In this document: positions 11,731 through 22,511 of the stretch, one piece after another | Position numbering within the stretch: position 1 is the stretch's first letter | How the letters are laid out: the number at the start of each line of letters is the position of its first letter | Notes under the pieces: generated by a model | What the model was told of the DNA's origin: nothing | Database searches by the model: none | The model's input: only the letters and a program-made list of their open reading frames with translations | Source of the DNA: Rhypophila decipiens | Taxonomy: Eukaryota > Ascomycota > Sordariomycetes > Sordariales > Naviculisporaceae | Assembly (NCBI GenBank): GCA_033297075.1 | Contig: MU858076.1 | Coordinates: 230,277-294,276, forward strand | Reading direction: 5' to 3' | DNA length: 64,000 nucleotides | Translations under genes and position numbers: made by a program

Positions 11731-13356
11731 ATGTCCGCCAACATGCTTCCGTCCTCGCCATCCTCCTCATCCCTCGACAGCCTGCCCGTGGACACTGGAA
11801 CCAACCCAGCGAAACTAGAAGCAGCCAACCGCTATGTCCGCTGGAATCTCCTTTTTCTCCTCGTCATTTTCATCTTTGTTCTATTTCCGATATGGATGCC
11901 ATTCATTCCTTACGTCAACCAAGCAACCAACTTTGTCATCATACTCATAATCGGTCTCTTCCAACTCATCTGGCTGATAGCCACCATCTGCGCCATTCGC
12001 CGAACCCTAGCCATCAACAGCCGCAACAAACTCAAGACCACAAAAGTCCAAGATGTCGAATCGGCTAACGCCACCAACACCCACTCAACCATCCGGCACA
12101 TAGTAGCCATGACCTTGTACAAAGAACCCATGAGCGTCCTCCAAACCACCCTAGACTCTCTCGTCCAACAAAAAGACGCCAGCTCCCGCCTCTCCGTCAT
12201 TATAGGAATGGAATCCCGCACCCCAGACAAGGAATCCAAGCGGAAAGAAATCATCACCAAATACGAAAACAAATTCCTCCGTCTAACCGTGACCTTCCAC
12301 CCCTCCAACATCCCAGGCGAAATCCCGGGCAAATGCTCAAACATGAACTACGCCTGTCGCCAAGGTCTCCAGATCCTCCGCAAAGATATCGACTACCACT
12401 ACTCCAAGCACGAGCACATCTTTACAAACTGCGACTGCGACGCCGTCTTTGATCCAGAGTACATGTCCGAGCTCGAAGCCGAGTACTCCAAACTCCCCGA
12501 GGCAGATCGACACTCCTCAATCTGGCAGTCCATCATCATCTACAAGCGCGACAGCATGCCCTTCTTCGTCGACATCACCGGCGTGTTACGCACCTTCTTC
12601 TTCATGGGCGTGCTGATCCCATGGAACATCAACCCAATGTCTCACTACTCTCTCAGCGTCAAGCTCCTAGAAGAAGGCGCTTTTACCCATCCGGCTTATC
12701 AAATGGAAGATATCATTGCCCTAATCCGGTACACGATCCTCACTCGCCGAGAAATCCGCATCAGACCTTTGAACCTCATCTCGATCAATGGACCGACCTC
12801 TGGGGCAGATTACCTGGATGAGATTCGTGAATGGGCGCTTCAAGTTCGAAGATGGACCATTGGCGCGGGCGAGGTCTTCCACTACTTTATTGTCAAGACT
12901 TATCGGATGCCTTCGCTTTACTTGTCTTTAACTTGGGCGAGTAGGTTCTTTGTTTATTACGGCTTGGTCCTGTGCGCGAGTGCCATTTTCTCGGTCGTTT
13001 CGCCGGTTGTTGTGCAGCTGGTTAATATCAGTCTTGCTCCGGTGCATGAGCGGCTGTTGGTTAGTGATTCACTGTTTTCGACCGTTTGTTTTGTCTTTTT
13101 GGGGACGCAGTATGCTTTTCTGTTGGTTGTTACCGTTCTCGTTCGCTGGTGTTTACCTGTGCCGGGCGAGAACCGGAACAGGGGAATGAGGGGGGTTTTA
13201 AGAGGTTTGTGGCACTGGGTGTTGATGTTGCCTACTATTTTGGCCTACAGCTTTGTCGAGCTGTATTCGTTCTTTGAACTGGCGTTTAGGGGGAAGGATG
13301 TTTGCAAGCATAACGCTGCTAGTAAGAACAATCTTGTCTTGACAAAAGGGTTGTGA
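11731..13356 (+). CDS. Membrane-bound processive family-2 glycosyltransferase (chitin/cellulose/hyaluronan-synthase-like)
   Basis: A single-exon protein of 541 residues. Two transmembrane helices are near residues 38-62 and 66-90, then a cytosolic GT-A domain, then three or four more hydrophobic helices from about residue 395 to the end. The catalytic signatures of processive GT2 enzymes are visible: NCDCDAVF with Asp235 and Asp237 (metal/UDP-sugar binding DxD), MEDI with an acidic pair (catalytic base candidate), and QVRRW at 371-375 (the QxxRW acceptor-site motif). The protein is shorter than fungal chitin synthases, lacks their N-terminal domains, and resembles small fungal GT2 proteins of uncertain product. 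It would act at the plasma membrane or Golgi using a UDP-sugar. Upstream intergenic DNA is about 1 kb beyond the MITE-like element. Confidence 0.85.
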   Translation: MSANMLPSSPSSSSLDSLPVDTGTNPAKLEAANRYVRWNLLFLLVIFIFVLFPIWMPFIPYVNQATNFVIILIIGLFQLIWLIATICAIRRTLAINSRNKLKTTKVQDVESANATNTHSTIRHIVAMTLYKEPMSVLQTTLDSLVQQKDASSRLSVIIGMESRTPDKESKRKEIITKYENKFLRLTVTFHPSNIPGEIPGKCSNMNYACRQGLQILRKDIDYHYSKHEHIFTNCDCDAVFDPEYMSELEAEYSKLPEADRHSSIWQSIIIYKRDSMPFFVDITGVLRTFFFMGVLIPWNINPMSHYSLSVKLLEEGAFTHPAYQMEDIIALIRYTILTRREIRIRPLNLISINGPTSGADYLDEIREWALQVRRWTIGAGEVFHYFIVKTYRMPSLYLSLTWASRFFVYYGLVLCASAIFSVVSPVVVQLVNISLAPVHERLLVSDSLFSTVCFVFLGTQYAFLLVVTVLVRWCLPVPGENRNRGMRGVLRGLWHWVLMLPTILAYSFVELYSFFELAFRGKDVCKHNAASKNNLVLTKGL

Positions 13357-13808
13357 GGTTTGGTATATTCTCTCATTTGGATGTTTGGCCCACTGCCTGA
13401 ATAGAATAGAATAGAATATATTATAGACATCCCATAGAAAATATCATACATGTAACAGGTTCTTTGCCCTTTATAAGCAGAATGAGTCACACTCACTGAG
13501 ACCGGGAACTCACTACCGCATAGGTGGTGGGCATATGTGACTCTGCTGGGTGGATCTGACCAACATTGTTTCAGCAAAGGACCAACGGCACGTAATGGAG
13601 CCAACCAACCGCAATTCCATATCAAATCTCTCGGTGTATCTAAATTAACAAAGCATCACCAAATAGCGGGGGAAATGACACAGTCTGCCTGAGCCAACAC
13701 CGTTTCGATTGTTGCTTTATTCCCCCGACCACCATGACTCCAGATTCTCCATTGTCTGCCTCTCGGATCTTCGTCCAAGTCGGCTAAAGCGTAGAGTCCC
13801 ACACAGCC
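13357..13808. other. Intergenic
   Basis: Short AT-rich 3' region followed by the SDR promoter region. It includes a GAATAGAATAGAATA microsatellite near 13401. No genes seen. Confidence 0.4.
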
Positions 13809-14886
13809 ATGTCGGGAGCGGTAATCATCACTGGGGCTTCAGGGTCTCTGGCGATCCCCGCCATCGATTACCTCCTCACCAAGTACCCCGACTACACTCT
13901 GGTCTTGACTGTCCGTAACCCCTCGGACACTGACCCAAACACGGAGAGACTACGAGCAGTCATCACCAAACACCCCAAGGCCAAAGCTTCGGTTCGCACA
14001 CTTGACCTCTCCGATTTGGACGCCGTACACAAGTTCGCCGACGCCATCATCGCCGAGGTCTCCGAAGGGAAACTGCCTCAGATTTGCGCCTTCATTGCCA
14101 ATGCTTTTTACTGGAACTTGAAGACACAAGCCGACCTCGCTTCGGCCGGTCTAGAGAGGTCGCTGGCCGTCAATCATGTCGCCCACTTTGCGCTCGCTCT
14201 GCGTCTTCTAGGCAGTTTCAAACCCGATGGTCGGATCGTCTTCCTGGGGACCGAGGTTCACATACCAGGCAAGGGCGGCCCCTTGGAGAAGATAGCACCA
14301 TCACTTCCTGACAATCTTGACGACTTGAACAACCTTGATGGCCCCAAGGATACAGACAAGACGGGGAAGGGGTTCTGGAGGTATGCGACGTCCAAGCTGG
14401 CCATTATCATGGCTGGGTATGCTTTGAATGAGCGGCTGCAAAAGGTGCGTATTTGCACTCTTGTCTGCACTTTTAATGTCTTTGTGTGTTTATCTGAGCT
14501 AAATATGGCCTGTCATACAGGACCCGGCCTTGTCCCAAATCACCTCGGTTACTATCGACCCAGGTAACTTGACAGACTCGCGCGCCCTCCGGACGAACAC
14601 GCCTGCCGCCCTCGGGCTCATGTCTCGCTTTTTTGTGCAACCTCTGTCGCCGCTCCTCAGACTCGTCAACTCGCACAACCGCACCACAGCTGTTGCTGCT
14701 GAGGGTCTCATTGAGCTGGCGGTAGGGAATACGCACCCCGGAGAGCGCGGATACTACAACCTGCTAGATGAGGTCAAGAGCTCCGAGGAGAGCTATGACA
14801 AGAGCAAGCAAGAGAAGCTTTGGCCCAAGAGTCTGGGATGGGCTGGCATCACGGCGGGGAATACGGCATTGAAGACTGCCTTTTGA
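13809..14886 (+). CDS. Short-chain dehydrogenase/reductase
   Basis: Two exons (13809-14444 and 14521-14886) separated by a 76-nt GTGCGT...CAG intron give 333 residues. The Rossmann nucleotide-binding start VIITGASGSLA (residues 5-15, a variant of TGxxxGxG) and the DLSD segment near 66-69 indicate NAD(P) binding. The catalytic Tyr-Lys pair is YATSK (Tyr192, Lys196). The position that normally carries the catalytic Ser reads VFLGTEVH, so a Thr may replace it. The C-terminal half (VTIDPGNLTDSR) resembles the fungal SDR group that includes light-dependent protochlorophyllide-reductase-like and retinol-dehydrogenase-like proteins. It is probably cytosolic with unknown substrate. It is not visibly linked to the neighbouring genes. 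Confidence 0.88.
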
Positions 14887-15255
14887 TCGGGTTTCGGGAT
14901 GGGATTCACAACCCATAATGGCCCTGTATGTGCGAGAATTAATGAGCGTTTGAGATATTTGCAATAAATTTCTTTCACAATTCGTATACATGCTGCAGTC
15001 CTTTGAATGCGTGTGAGGTTTTTAGTCTCTAAGATGATCGTTAACGTTATGTCTATGTGAATGTTGTATTTATGAGTACTTATTCTACATCTCTGGATTG
15101 TGGTTGATCTGGAAGTTGGACTTTTCTGTGGTAAAAGCGTGTTTTTGGAGATCAATTGCTAGTCCTTGGTTGGTTGGCGTGGGTAAGTTCTGTTGTGTTA
15201 TGTACGTATGAAAAACAGGGACCAAGGGTAATAATCAGTGTATGATGACTGTACT
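14887..15255. other. Intergenic, convergent 3' regions
   Basis: AT-rich spacer between convergent genes. No coding frame or RNA gene recognised. Confidence 0.4.
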
Positions 15256-16644
15256 TTAATCCAACCTCTTGAACGTCACGTCATCCAGATACAGATCGCA
15301 CACGCCGCCGCCCACGTTGCCTCCAAAGTTAAAGACCAGTTGCACCCACGAGGTGGTAGCAGTGAAAACAACACGAGCCTCCCGCCACTCGTTGACGGGC
15401 CTGTTGGGTCCCAACACCTCGTTTAGGCGCACATTCCCGGGGTACGCATACAGGTAGATGCCGTTGGTTTGCGCCGAGATGGTGTGCTGGAACCAGACCT
15501 TGAACTCGTACGTACGGCCTGGGACGACGGGGATGTTTCTCCCCTGGAAGGCCTTGAGGTCCGCGCCACCGCCGCTGGTGTCGAGGTATCGGATCATGAC
15601 TGAGCGTCGGCCAGAGTGGGAGCGTGTTTGGGATAGGGCGATGGAGAGGTGATTGGGCCAGCCGGTGCCCGAGACAGCCCAGTCGGCGTAGAAGGCGTCC
15701 AGGGTCTGGTAAGACTCGAAGGTTCCGATGGGTTCGAGAATGTTTTCTCCGATGGCGGGCGTGGGGCCGGGGAAGGGAGTCGCGGGGACTTGGTTGACGG
15801 GAAAGGTGGCAGTGGCGCACTCGCTATCAGACTGGCAGAGGAGCGAGTTCTGGGGCTGGTTGAGGCACGAATAGATGGCGCTGCGGGTGGAAGACGCCGC
15901 CGTCGCAGCAGGTGCGTAGGCCCAAGAGGTTGGGAAGCAGGCGCGTGCGCCAGCGCCGAGGGTCATTCCGTAGCGGGCAAGGGCCTGGCTGCATTGAGTG
16001 GCGGATAGCGAGACGGAACGAGAGAAGATGGCCGAGGTTCCAAGCTGCTCGCACTGGACAGGCAGGCCGGAGGTCGTGTAGCAAAGGGCGGGCTGGCCGT
16101 TGTAGGTCGGGGAGGGAGGGCAAGATGTCATCGTCGTCAGCGGTGTGGTAACGACCGTCGTGGTGACAGTGACGACTGTCGGGACAGTGGCCGGCTCGAG
16201 TGTGGTGGTCTCGGTGAGGGTCAAAGATGTGACGCCGATGCTGGAACAGGCCGACGTCCAGCGGGATGCTGGCCATGTCCTGGTGGTGCTTTCGGGTGCG
16301 CAGCCGAGTTGTTGTGGTGCACTCAGGCTGCTGGCAATTCGCTTCCTGATGATGGGCCCCGGCTTCACGGTGCTCGTGACAGTGACCACCTCCTCTTGGG
16401 TTGTCGGGACGGGAGACGGGGTGACTGTTACGGTTGTCGTGGTGCTGGGGAGGCCGAGCGAGCTCGTGCAGTACTCCTGAGCCAACGACGGCGACTGGGT
16501 GAAGCACCGGTACAGCTTGTCCTGGCAGACTCGGCCTGTCGCGCGTGGCATGAACTTGACTTGTCGGCTTTTTTCGCTCTTCCGACAAGCTGTTACACCG
16601 TTGAGGAGCAGCAGGCCGCCCAGGAGGGCAGATGTGACATGCAT
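15256..16644 (-). CDS. Secreted Thr/Ser-rich protein with C-terminal CBM-like (jelly-roll) domain
   Basis: A single-exon protein of 462 residues, ATG at 16644. It opens with a signal peptide (MHVTSALLGGLLLLNGVTAC), then alternates cysteine-containing modules with Thr/Val-rich stretches (TTTTVTVTPSPVPTT, TVVTVTTTVVTTPLTT) that would be heavily O-glycosylated. The last 150 residues (from ENILEPIGTFESYQ to the end) look like a carbohydrate-binding jelly roll of the CBM4/9 type: NHLSIALSQTRSHSGRRSV, VVPGRTYEFKVWFQ and a final YLDDVTF. No catalytic domain is present. This arrangement is common in fungal extracellular, cell-wall-associated proteins. Carbohydrate binding is inferred from fold resemblance only. 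No GPI signal is evident. Confidence 0.8.
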   Translation of the reverse strand: MHVTSALLGGLLLLNGVTACRKSEKSRQVKFMPRATGRVCQDKLYRCFTQSPSLAQEYCTSSLGLPSTTTTVTVTPSPVPTTQEEVVTVTSTVKPGPIIRKRIASSLSAPQQLGCAPESTTRTWPASRWTSACSSIGVTSLTLTETTTLEPATVPTVVTVTTTVVTTPLTTMTSCPPSPTYNGQPALCYTTSGLPVQCEQLGTSAIFSRSVSLSATQCSQALARYGMTLGAGARACFPTSWAYAPAATAASSTRSAIYSCLNQPQNSLLCQSDSECATATFPVNQVPATPFPGPTPAIGENILEPIGTFESYQTLDAFYADWAVSGTGWPNHLSIALSQTRSHSGRRSVMIRYLDTSGGGADLKAFQGRNIPVVPGRTYEFKVWFQHTISAQTNGIYLYAYPGNVRLNEVLGPNRPVNEWREARVVFTATTSWVQLVFNFGGNVGGGVCDLYLDDVTFKRLD

Positions 16645-18226
16645 TTTGACGGTTGAGGGCTGGAAAAGAATGACTGTGGTGAGGATGCCCTGATCAACCC
16701 GTCAAGATTTGCCAACAAGATGAAGGAAACAGGGACGCAAGTCGTCCAGGTCGGGAATCTTGGAGCTACACATTATATCTTCACCTCAACAACAAACAAC
16801 TACCGGGGCAATTTCGTGCTCCTGCTGCAAGTGTCAAGGGGCTGTCAATAGCAGCTCGCGCTATTGATCCAGGTCGGACCTGGGACCCAATCGATCGGGA
16901 AAATAATCTCCGAAGGTCTAGAACGTCCCCCTGGGCCCTGGCCCTGGGTCCTGATCCGCGCGCCTGGGATAAGATAAGACGATGGAAACAGGGAAGGGGC
17001 AACCAGCTGCGAGAAAACTCGACGTGACATCCTGTCTGCTTGATCATTACGGAGTAATAGACTGATTTTGAGACTTCAGATCTAAACCGCACAGTGTCCG
17101 GAGGAAACCAGAACAAAAAAGTGAGCGTGTCTGGAGATGCCAGAAAATGTGGCTGAACATTGCCAGCTGAGTGGGACTCATCGTCTTTCAGCTCCTCGTG
17201 CGGCGCCCCACTGCCCACATCGGTTTGTTTTGGCCCCTGAGTATTCCGTAATTGGACTAGGCTCTCTCTGTCCTGGGGCTGGATGCGGAGGAAAGCATCC
17301 GGTCCAGGAGAGTGTACCCTCGACTCACGACTTCCACGGAGCCCAAGAGACCCACGATCCGCTCGGATCGTGCCAAACATCATGACAAATCTACATCAAC
17401 AATATATAAGCAATGATCAGGAGAGCTTTAGATGCTTTAGGTGCGTCCATACCAATATAACTCAGCGTCGGCCTCCAACTGCCAAATAAGGAGATACAAG
17501 TTGAAGATCACATTTAGAACCAACCAATCGAAATTTGCATTAGTTCCCTTCCAGTGAAATGCAGAAGTCATTCGCCGATATTTATCTTTGGATCAGACTT
17601 AACATCGTCCTATTACATACCGATGGCACTCTCTGACAAGAAATGAAGAGCCATTTCGTCGTCTTGCTAATATCATATATTCATATGCCTAATAACAGCA
17701 TTCGCATCAAACATGGCAGTGGACGCCGAGTAGTGGGTAATTCTGTATATACATGGGTTACGTGATGACGCCATATTTGCTGCGTCTGGCAAGCTAAATG
17801 GGAAATCATAGGCACACAAATACTTCGGGGCACGTCAGTGAATACATTTTACGACAGGGTGGAGGATATTGTGGCCTTTGAGGAATCATCGGCTGGGTTT
17901 ACTTTGGAGGGCATCCACCCTCATGCTTACACTTTTACGACGGTACGTATCGGTACTAGTGTCTGTGAGATCCTCAAGCCAACATAGAATCTGGTGGCAG
18001 GGACATCTGATTCTATATCACAAGGAGGAAGCTGTAACCGTGACACTCATCTTTGTGATCTTTATGTTACCGATCATTTCCCCACAACTCAAGTCATACC
18101 ATAAAGTCCCTGTTCCGTACCACGCCCACCTTCTTGCTAAACCAGAGAGGACGCCACACTTGGCAGCGAGGTCAACTCCTCGCCGATACAAGACCGTGTT
18201 GTATACCATCTCCAAGACTCTACATC
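16645..18226. other. Intergenic, 1.6 kb
   Basis: A 200-codon minus-strand frame at 16781-17383 has no recognisable domain and lacks splice partners. The remainder is moderately AT-rich. I see no supported gene. Confidence 0.4.
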
Positions 18227-19766
18227 ATGGACACCAGCAAGCCTCAAAAGGTAAAAATCCCAGATTTCCTGGCCGGTTCGCCATGGAAAAGAGTACTCAA
18301 TCCCCACTACGAGACCGTCAAGGCCGAGACGGACGCCTGGATCGAAAGCTTCGACTTGTTCAAGGATGCCAAGTCCCAGGATGCCTTTGAGCGGTGCCAG
18401 GCACGTAAGTATAATCCCAACAACGCTCTCCCTTGACCTGCACGCGTTGTTGGAAATCTTTCAGAATCGCTAAATGCGACGCCTGGCTGCCCTGGCTTAT
18501 TCACATATGAGTGAAAGTGAGTCTTGATTACTACACATTGGTACTAGAGCGACTGAAAATACTCCGTCATCAGATTCAATCATTGCCTAATACTTAACGC
18601 CGTCATATAATGGACAGATCAGCTACGTGTCGGATCAGACTTTATGGCTTTGTTATACGCTTACGACGAGTACACGGACGTCAGCGATGAGGTGCAAGCC
18701 CGCAACTTGGCCAATATTGTCGTCCACGCGATGAACCACCCGAGCAATGCCAGACCGTCGGGCGAGAATCCACTGGGAGAGATAGCGAGGCAGTAAGTCG
18801 ACCTTGACATGTATCACTGACTCTCATGAGTCATCTAAAACCCGTCAAAAGCCCGCAGATATGATGGCTAACCGGAGACGAATGACATCCCCGTGCAGAT
18901 TCTGGACCCGAGCCCTCACAATCTTATCACCCTCGGCGCAGCGGCACTTTCTCGACACTTTCGCAGAGTATGTCAACAGCGTGGTCCAGCAGAGACATGA
19001 CAACGCCAAAAGCCGGCTGCGGACGTTTGACGAGTACTGGGCCCTACGACATCACAACTGCGCTTGTCTTCCTAGTTTTGCGCTGGGCGAACTTGGACTC
19101 GATATCGCAGATGACATATACAACCGACCGCCGTTGGAAAGGATGATGGCACTTGCTGTGCAGTTGATTTGTGCATCGAATGTGGGTCACTTCACTTATA
19201 AGAACTTCCACATGCACGGCAGGCTAACAAGTCGGTGCCATATCCAGGACGTCTACTCGTACAATGTCGAAGTCCTGCGCGGGATGGGCCTCTTCAACGT
19301 CGTCAGCGTCGTCAGCGTCGTCAGCGTCGTCATGGCCGAGCAGAGCATGACCTCGACGAAAGATGCAGTGTCTTGGATAGGGCGGTGGAACGACCAGCTC
19401 GTGACAGAGTTCTTGGCTGCTCGGGAGGAGCTTTCTCGGCTCGGGAAAAGCGAGAGCTGGAGTGAGCAGACTGTTGGCCAGGTTGAGACATGTGTGGACG
19501 TCTTGGGCTGTTGGGTGAGGGCCAATGAGGACTGGCATTTTGAGAGTCAGAGGCATTTTGGGACTGAGGGGGCAAAGGTACAAATGGAGAGGGAGGTTGT
19601 GATGCTCCCTGGGCCGGGGGTTCACCACTCGCTTCAAGCTGAGGTTGGGACTGAGAGTGGCGGTGTCTTGCCTGACGAGGAGAGCGACGATGCGGGTGGA
19701 ATGGTTCGCCGACCGATGAAGCAGGCTGATGTAGCTGGGATGCAGATCTTGACCAAGGGATACTGA
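18227..19766 (+). CDS. Class I sesquiterpene cyclase (terpene synthase), possibly with a defective splice site
   Basis: The model has five exons: 18227-18404, 18481-18516, 18618-18792, 18899-19181 and 19248-19766, about 396 residues. The Asp-rich metal motif is DEYTD (about residues 88-92) and the NSE triad is NDVYSYNVE (about 224-232), created exactly at the fourth splice junction. Both motifs and the surrounding sequence match fungal ascomycete/basidiomycete sesquiterpene cyclases that ionise farnesyl diphosphate using Mg2+. Introns 2-4 have canonical ends. Intron 1 starts GTAAGT, but the position giving the conserved RLAALAY continuation ends in AC. The nearest CAG, 16 nt upstream, shifts the frame and reads into stops. 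Exon 5 also holds a 9-bp repeat expansion (VVS units). The terminal RY motif reads RHF. No P450, transporter or regulator flanks it directly. It may be a recently damaged gene. Confidence 0.72.
19299..19325 (+). repeat. Three tandem copies of a 9-bp coding repeat (GTCGTCAGC)
   Basis: Three exact units encode Val-Val-Ser each, followed by a partial fourth (GTCGTCATG), inside the last exon of the terpene cyclase about 20 codons after the NSE motif. Confidence 0.9.
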
Positions 19767-22511
19767 AAAACGAGAAGGGCAACTCTGGTAGAGTTTGGAT
19801 CTTGTGCAGAATGCCAGAACCCGGATAGGATTTCTAGCTTTCCCGTCAGCCACCATCAGCTTCTTCAGCCTGGACGAGAAACAGTCTTGAGTCTATCCAG
19901 CTTGTGTGACTATATCATTAGCGTCCCACTGCAGTTCGAGCCCTATGCGATCTCCGCGGCAAACGAATGTTGGCGATAACAAACTTCTCCAAATCCTCCT
20001 AGTTACAATTTGTCATAAATTGAACCGGACAACTTGGGGGTCACGATTCTGCCAGGGCATCATGTTAAGCTGTTAGCGATTTGAAGGTCAGCGCGTAGAG
20101 AATGATCTGATAGCTAGAAGAGTCCTACTAGGTAACACTAGTGAATTCTCTGAACAACAAAGGGGGAGGAATTCGACTAGGGCGTAGCACCCAAGAGTGA
20201 AAAGGGAAAGCGGTTCGGCAGTGGCGAATAGGCTTCCCCAGTCACCGAAGACGTCCAAGTAGAGGAGGGATGTCAAGAGCCTCTCGGGGCTCTACATGCG
20301 ACCTATGATCATGCCTGCCGGCATCCATTGACGTGCATTTCTGCCTTTTGTTAACAGTGCTTGTACGATCGCATATCGCTTTGGATGACTTGAAACCGAC
20401 GGGGCGGCTGTTATCAACTCGCTTGTGGCAGTTAATATCCCGTATATTGACTCAATCATTTAGTCACTATTAACAGGAACAGGTGTTTGTCCCAGGGGAA
20501 CGGACATGCCGATCATGACGTTCAAGCAATCAAGGTTAGCGAGAAGAGTCCTGCCGTTCAAGATTGGGGGTTTGTGTCCACGCTGCTCTCGTCGTCTCCA
20601 ATCCCACTCGTCGGAGATGTCACCGCATAGACGTCCCATGATCCTCGTAGAACTCCCAATCGTGATTCTTGGTACAGACGACGATCTCAACCGTCCTTGG
20701 AACCCGACCCAGCAAGCCCCTCAACGTGGTCCTTAAAATAGAATTTTCTCTGTCCATCTCACAGATTCCAGAATGTCGCCGCTATTGGAAACTGAAGGCC
20801 GTGATTGGGTTGAGTCCAGTCTCTGTCCGGTTAAATTCATCGTGGAGGCGGATAAAGTCCGACTTGCCGTGCACGAGCATCTCTGCCGCCGTCGACCAGG
20901 TTTACTCCCGGACGTAGAGTATTCTCCGAATCGGCCCTGATGCGAAGACGGGCACTGTCTCACGGCATCGATAAACTTGAAGCTAGCGACCTCGCTTGCC
21001 ACATGGCGGGCTCGATCCACTTGTTCGTTGTCGGCACCGACATGGCAGCTTGGCCCAAAAGCTTGAATTGATCTACTCGCGTGCATGTTTCTGCTCGGTT
21101 CTTTGGGGCTCCTCGGGCCTAGTCGACAGTTGGACAGTGGCATTCTCAGGCCTGTCGCATTTGACCTTCTCATTCGAGCAAGCCAATGCAACAGACCGTT
21201 GCAGCGTTCGGTGCCTGATTAATCTACGTGCCGTCCCACGAGGTCCTCTCATAGAGCGGGATAGCTGAAACATGACGCTTGATGTAACCATGTCCCTCAC
21301 AGCACAAAAGTTGACGAACCAAGGGGCTCAGGATCGGCAATCAGTACGACCTGTCATTCTCTCACCTGCAGATAGATTAAACTGATCCCAACAACCCAGG
21401 TTCGCACTCAACAGGTCCAAAAATAGTGACGGGTAGCAAATTGGCCTCCTCGGCTCCGTCGTCGGTAATATCTTTTCACTCTCTGTAGGGCAAGGCGAGA
21501 ACGGCCAGGAACCACACGAGGACAGTCGTCATGAAGTAACATGATCTTATCAAGACGTGCTGTAAGGTTCTAGAAGTAATATCAATGAACCGCCTTCTAA
21601 ACGGCTGCCTTCTCCCGGCAGTTTCCGGCGCCTCTTGCACGTCCCGTCTCTTACTGCAAGCCTACTCTTGGCTTTCTCCTATTCCACCCGGAGCACGCAC
21701 CCACCGCCGGTCCCGAGCAGACAAAAGACTATCCATACTAGGTCTAGTTGTTCCTGACCCCGCGTTCACTGCAAGCCTCACCACACTTGCCAGTTGCCTC
21801 CCTGGCACCAACCCGTGCAGCAACGGCACAGCTAATCAGCCTCACAGGACATCAAACAAGACGTGCAGACCTGCATGGTCCAGCCTGGGCACGCATTTCG
21901 CTTATTAGCCAATATGAGAGGACAGACCGAACCATGGCCGGTCATGATAATGACAGCGCCTGATGGAAACCTCCCGGGTTAGGGCACGCTGCTTGGACCC
22001 GGTATACACAAAGCATGGATGTGGCTTACCCAAACCAAGAAACTCACGACTGGACCCCTGTCGGACGATCACGAGGTCGGACCAGAGGAAGCCCCTATCG
22101 ACGTCGACGGCCGGGAAGTCGGGGCACCGGCCGAGCCGCTGCAGTGGTGTTCCATTTGCCGGCCTGTTTGCCGTCTTTCGCGGTTGTCGACTTCAATAGG
22201 GTCAAGCTCTCGACAGACTATTGACGTGGGACAGTGTAGAGAGACTAGCCACGCCCCTATCCTGCATGTATCGGGATCCAAGGGCTGGCTGACGACATGA
22301 GAATCTGACGCGGCTCAGAGGACGGCAAGAGGCGAGGCACTAGGATGACTGCGTCGAGCAGCAAGGGCAAGAAAGGGGCTTACGGGATCTCGTTATGTGA
22401 AGTCTCGATAATCACGGAATGAGATGTTGTATATAAGATGCCCGGACCCCAAAGCTAGAACATGTATTCACAATCAACTTTGAAGATATCCCCCAGGGTG
22501 CCTTTTACAAG
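19767..22511. other. Intergenic, 2.7 kb, with possible decayed coding traces
   Basis: No intact gene. On the minus strand one frame between about 20930 and 20630 reads protein-like segments (for example SDFIRLHDEFNRTETG and VEIVVCTKNHDWEFYEDHG) separated by in-frame stops. This may be a gene relic but I cannot name it. The final 80 bp carry the laccase TATA-like box. Confidence 0.35.
22430..22437 (+). promoter_or_regulatory. TATA-like box of the laccase gene
   Basis: TATATAAG lies about 75 bp upstream of the laccase ATG at 22512, a typical core-promoter distance. Confidence 0.5.

Noticed and set aside
16145..16480. Val/Thr-rich plus-strand frame
   Set aside because: Antisense shadow of the Thr-rich part of the CBM-like secreted protein.
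16781..17383. 200-codon minus-strand frame
   Set aside because: Arg/Gly/Pro/Ser composition typical of a chance frame in GC-rich DNA; no motif or joining exon.
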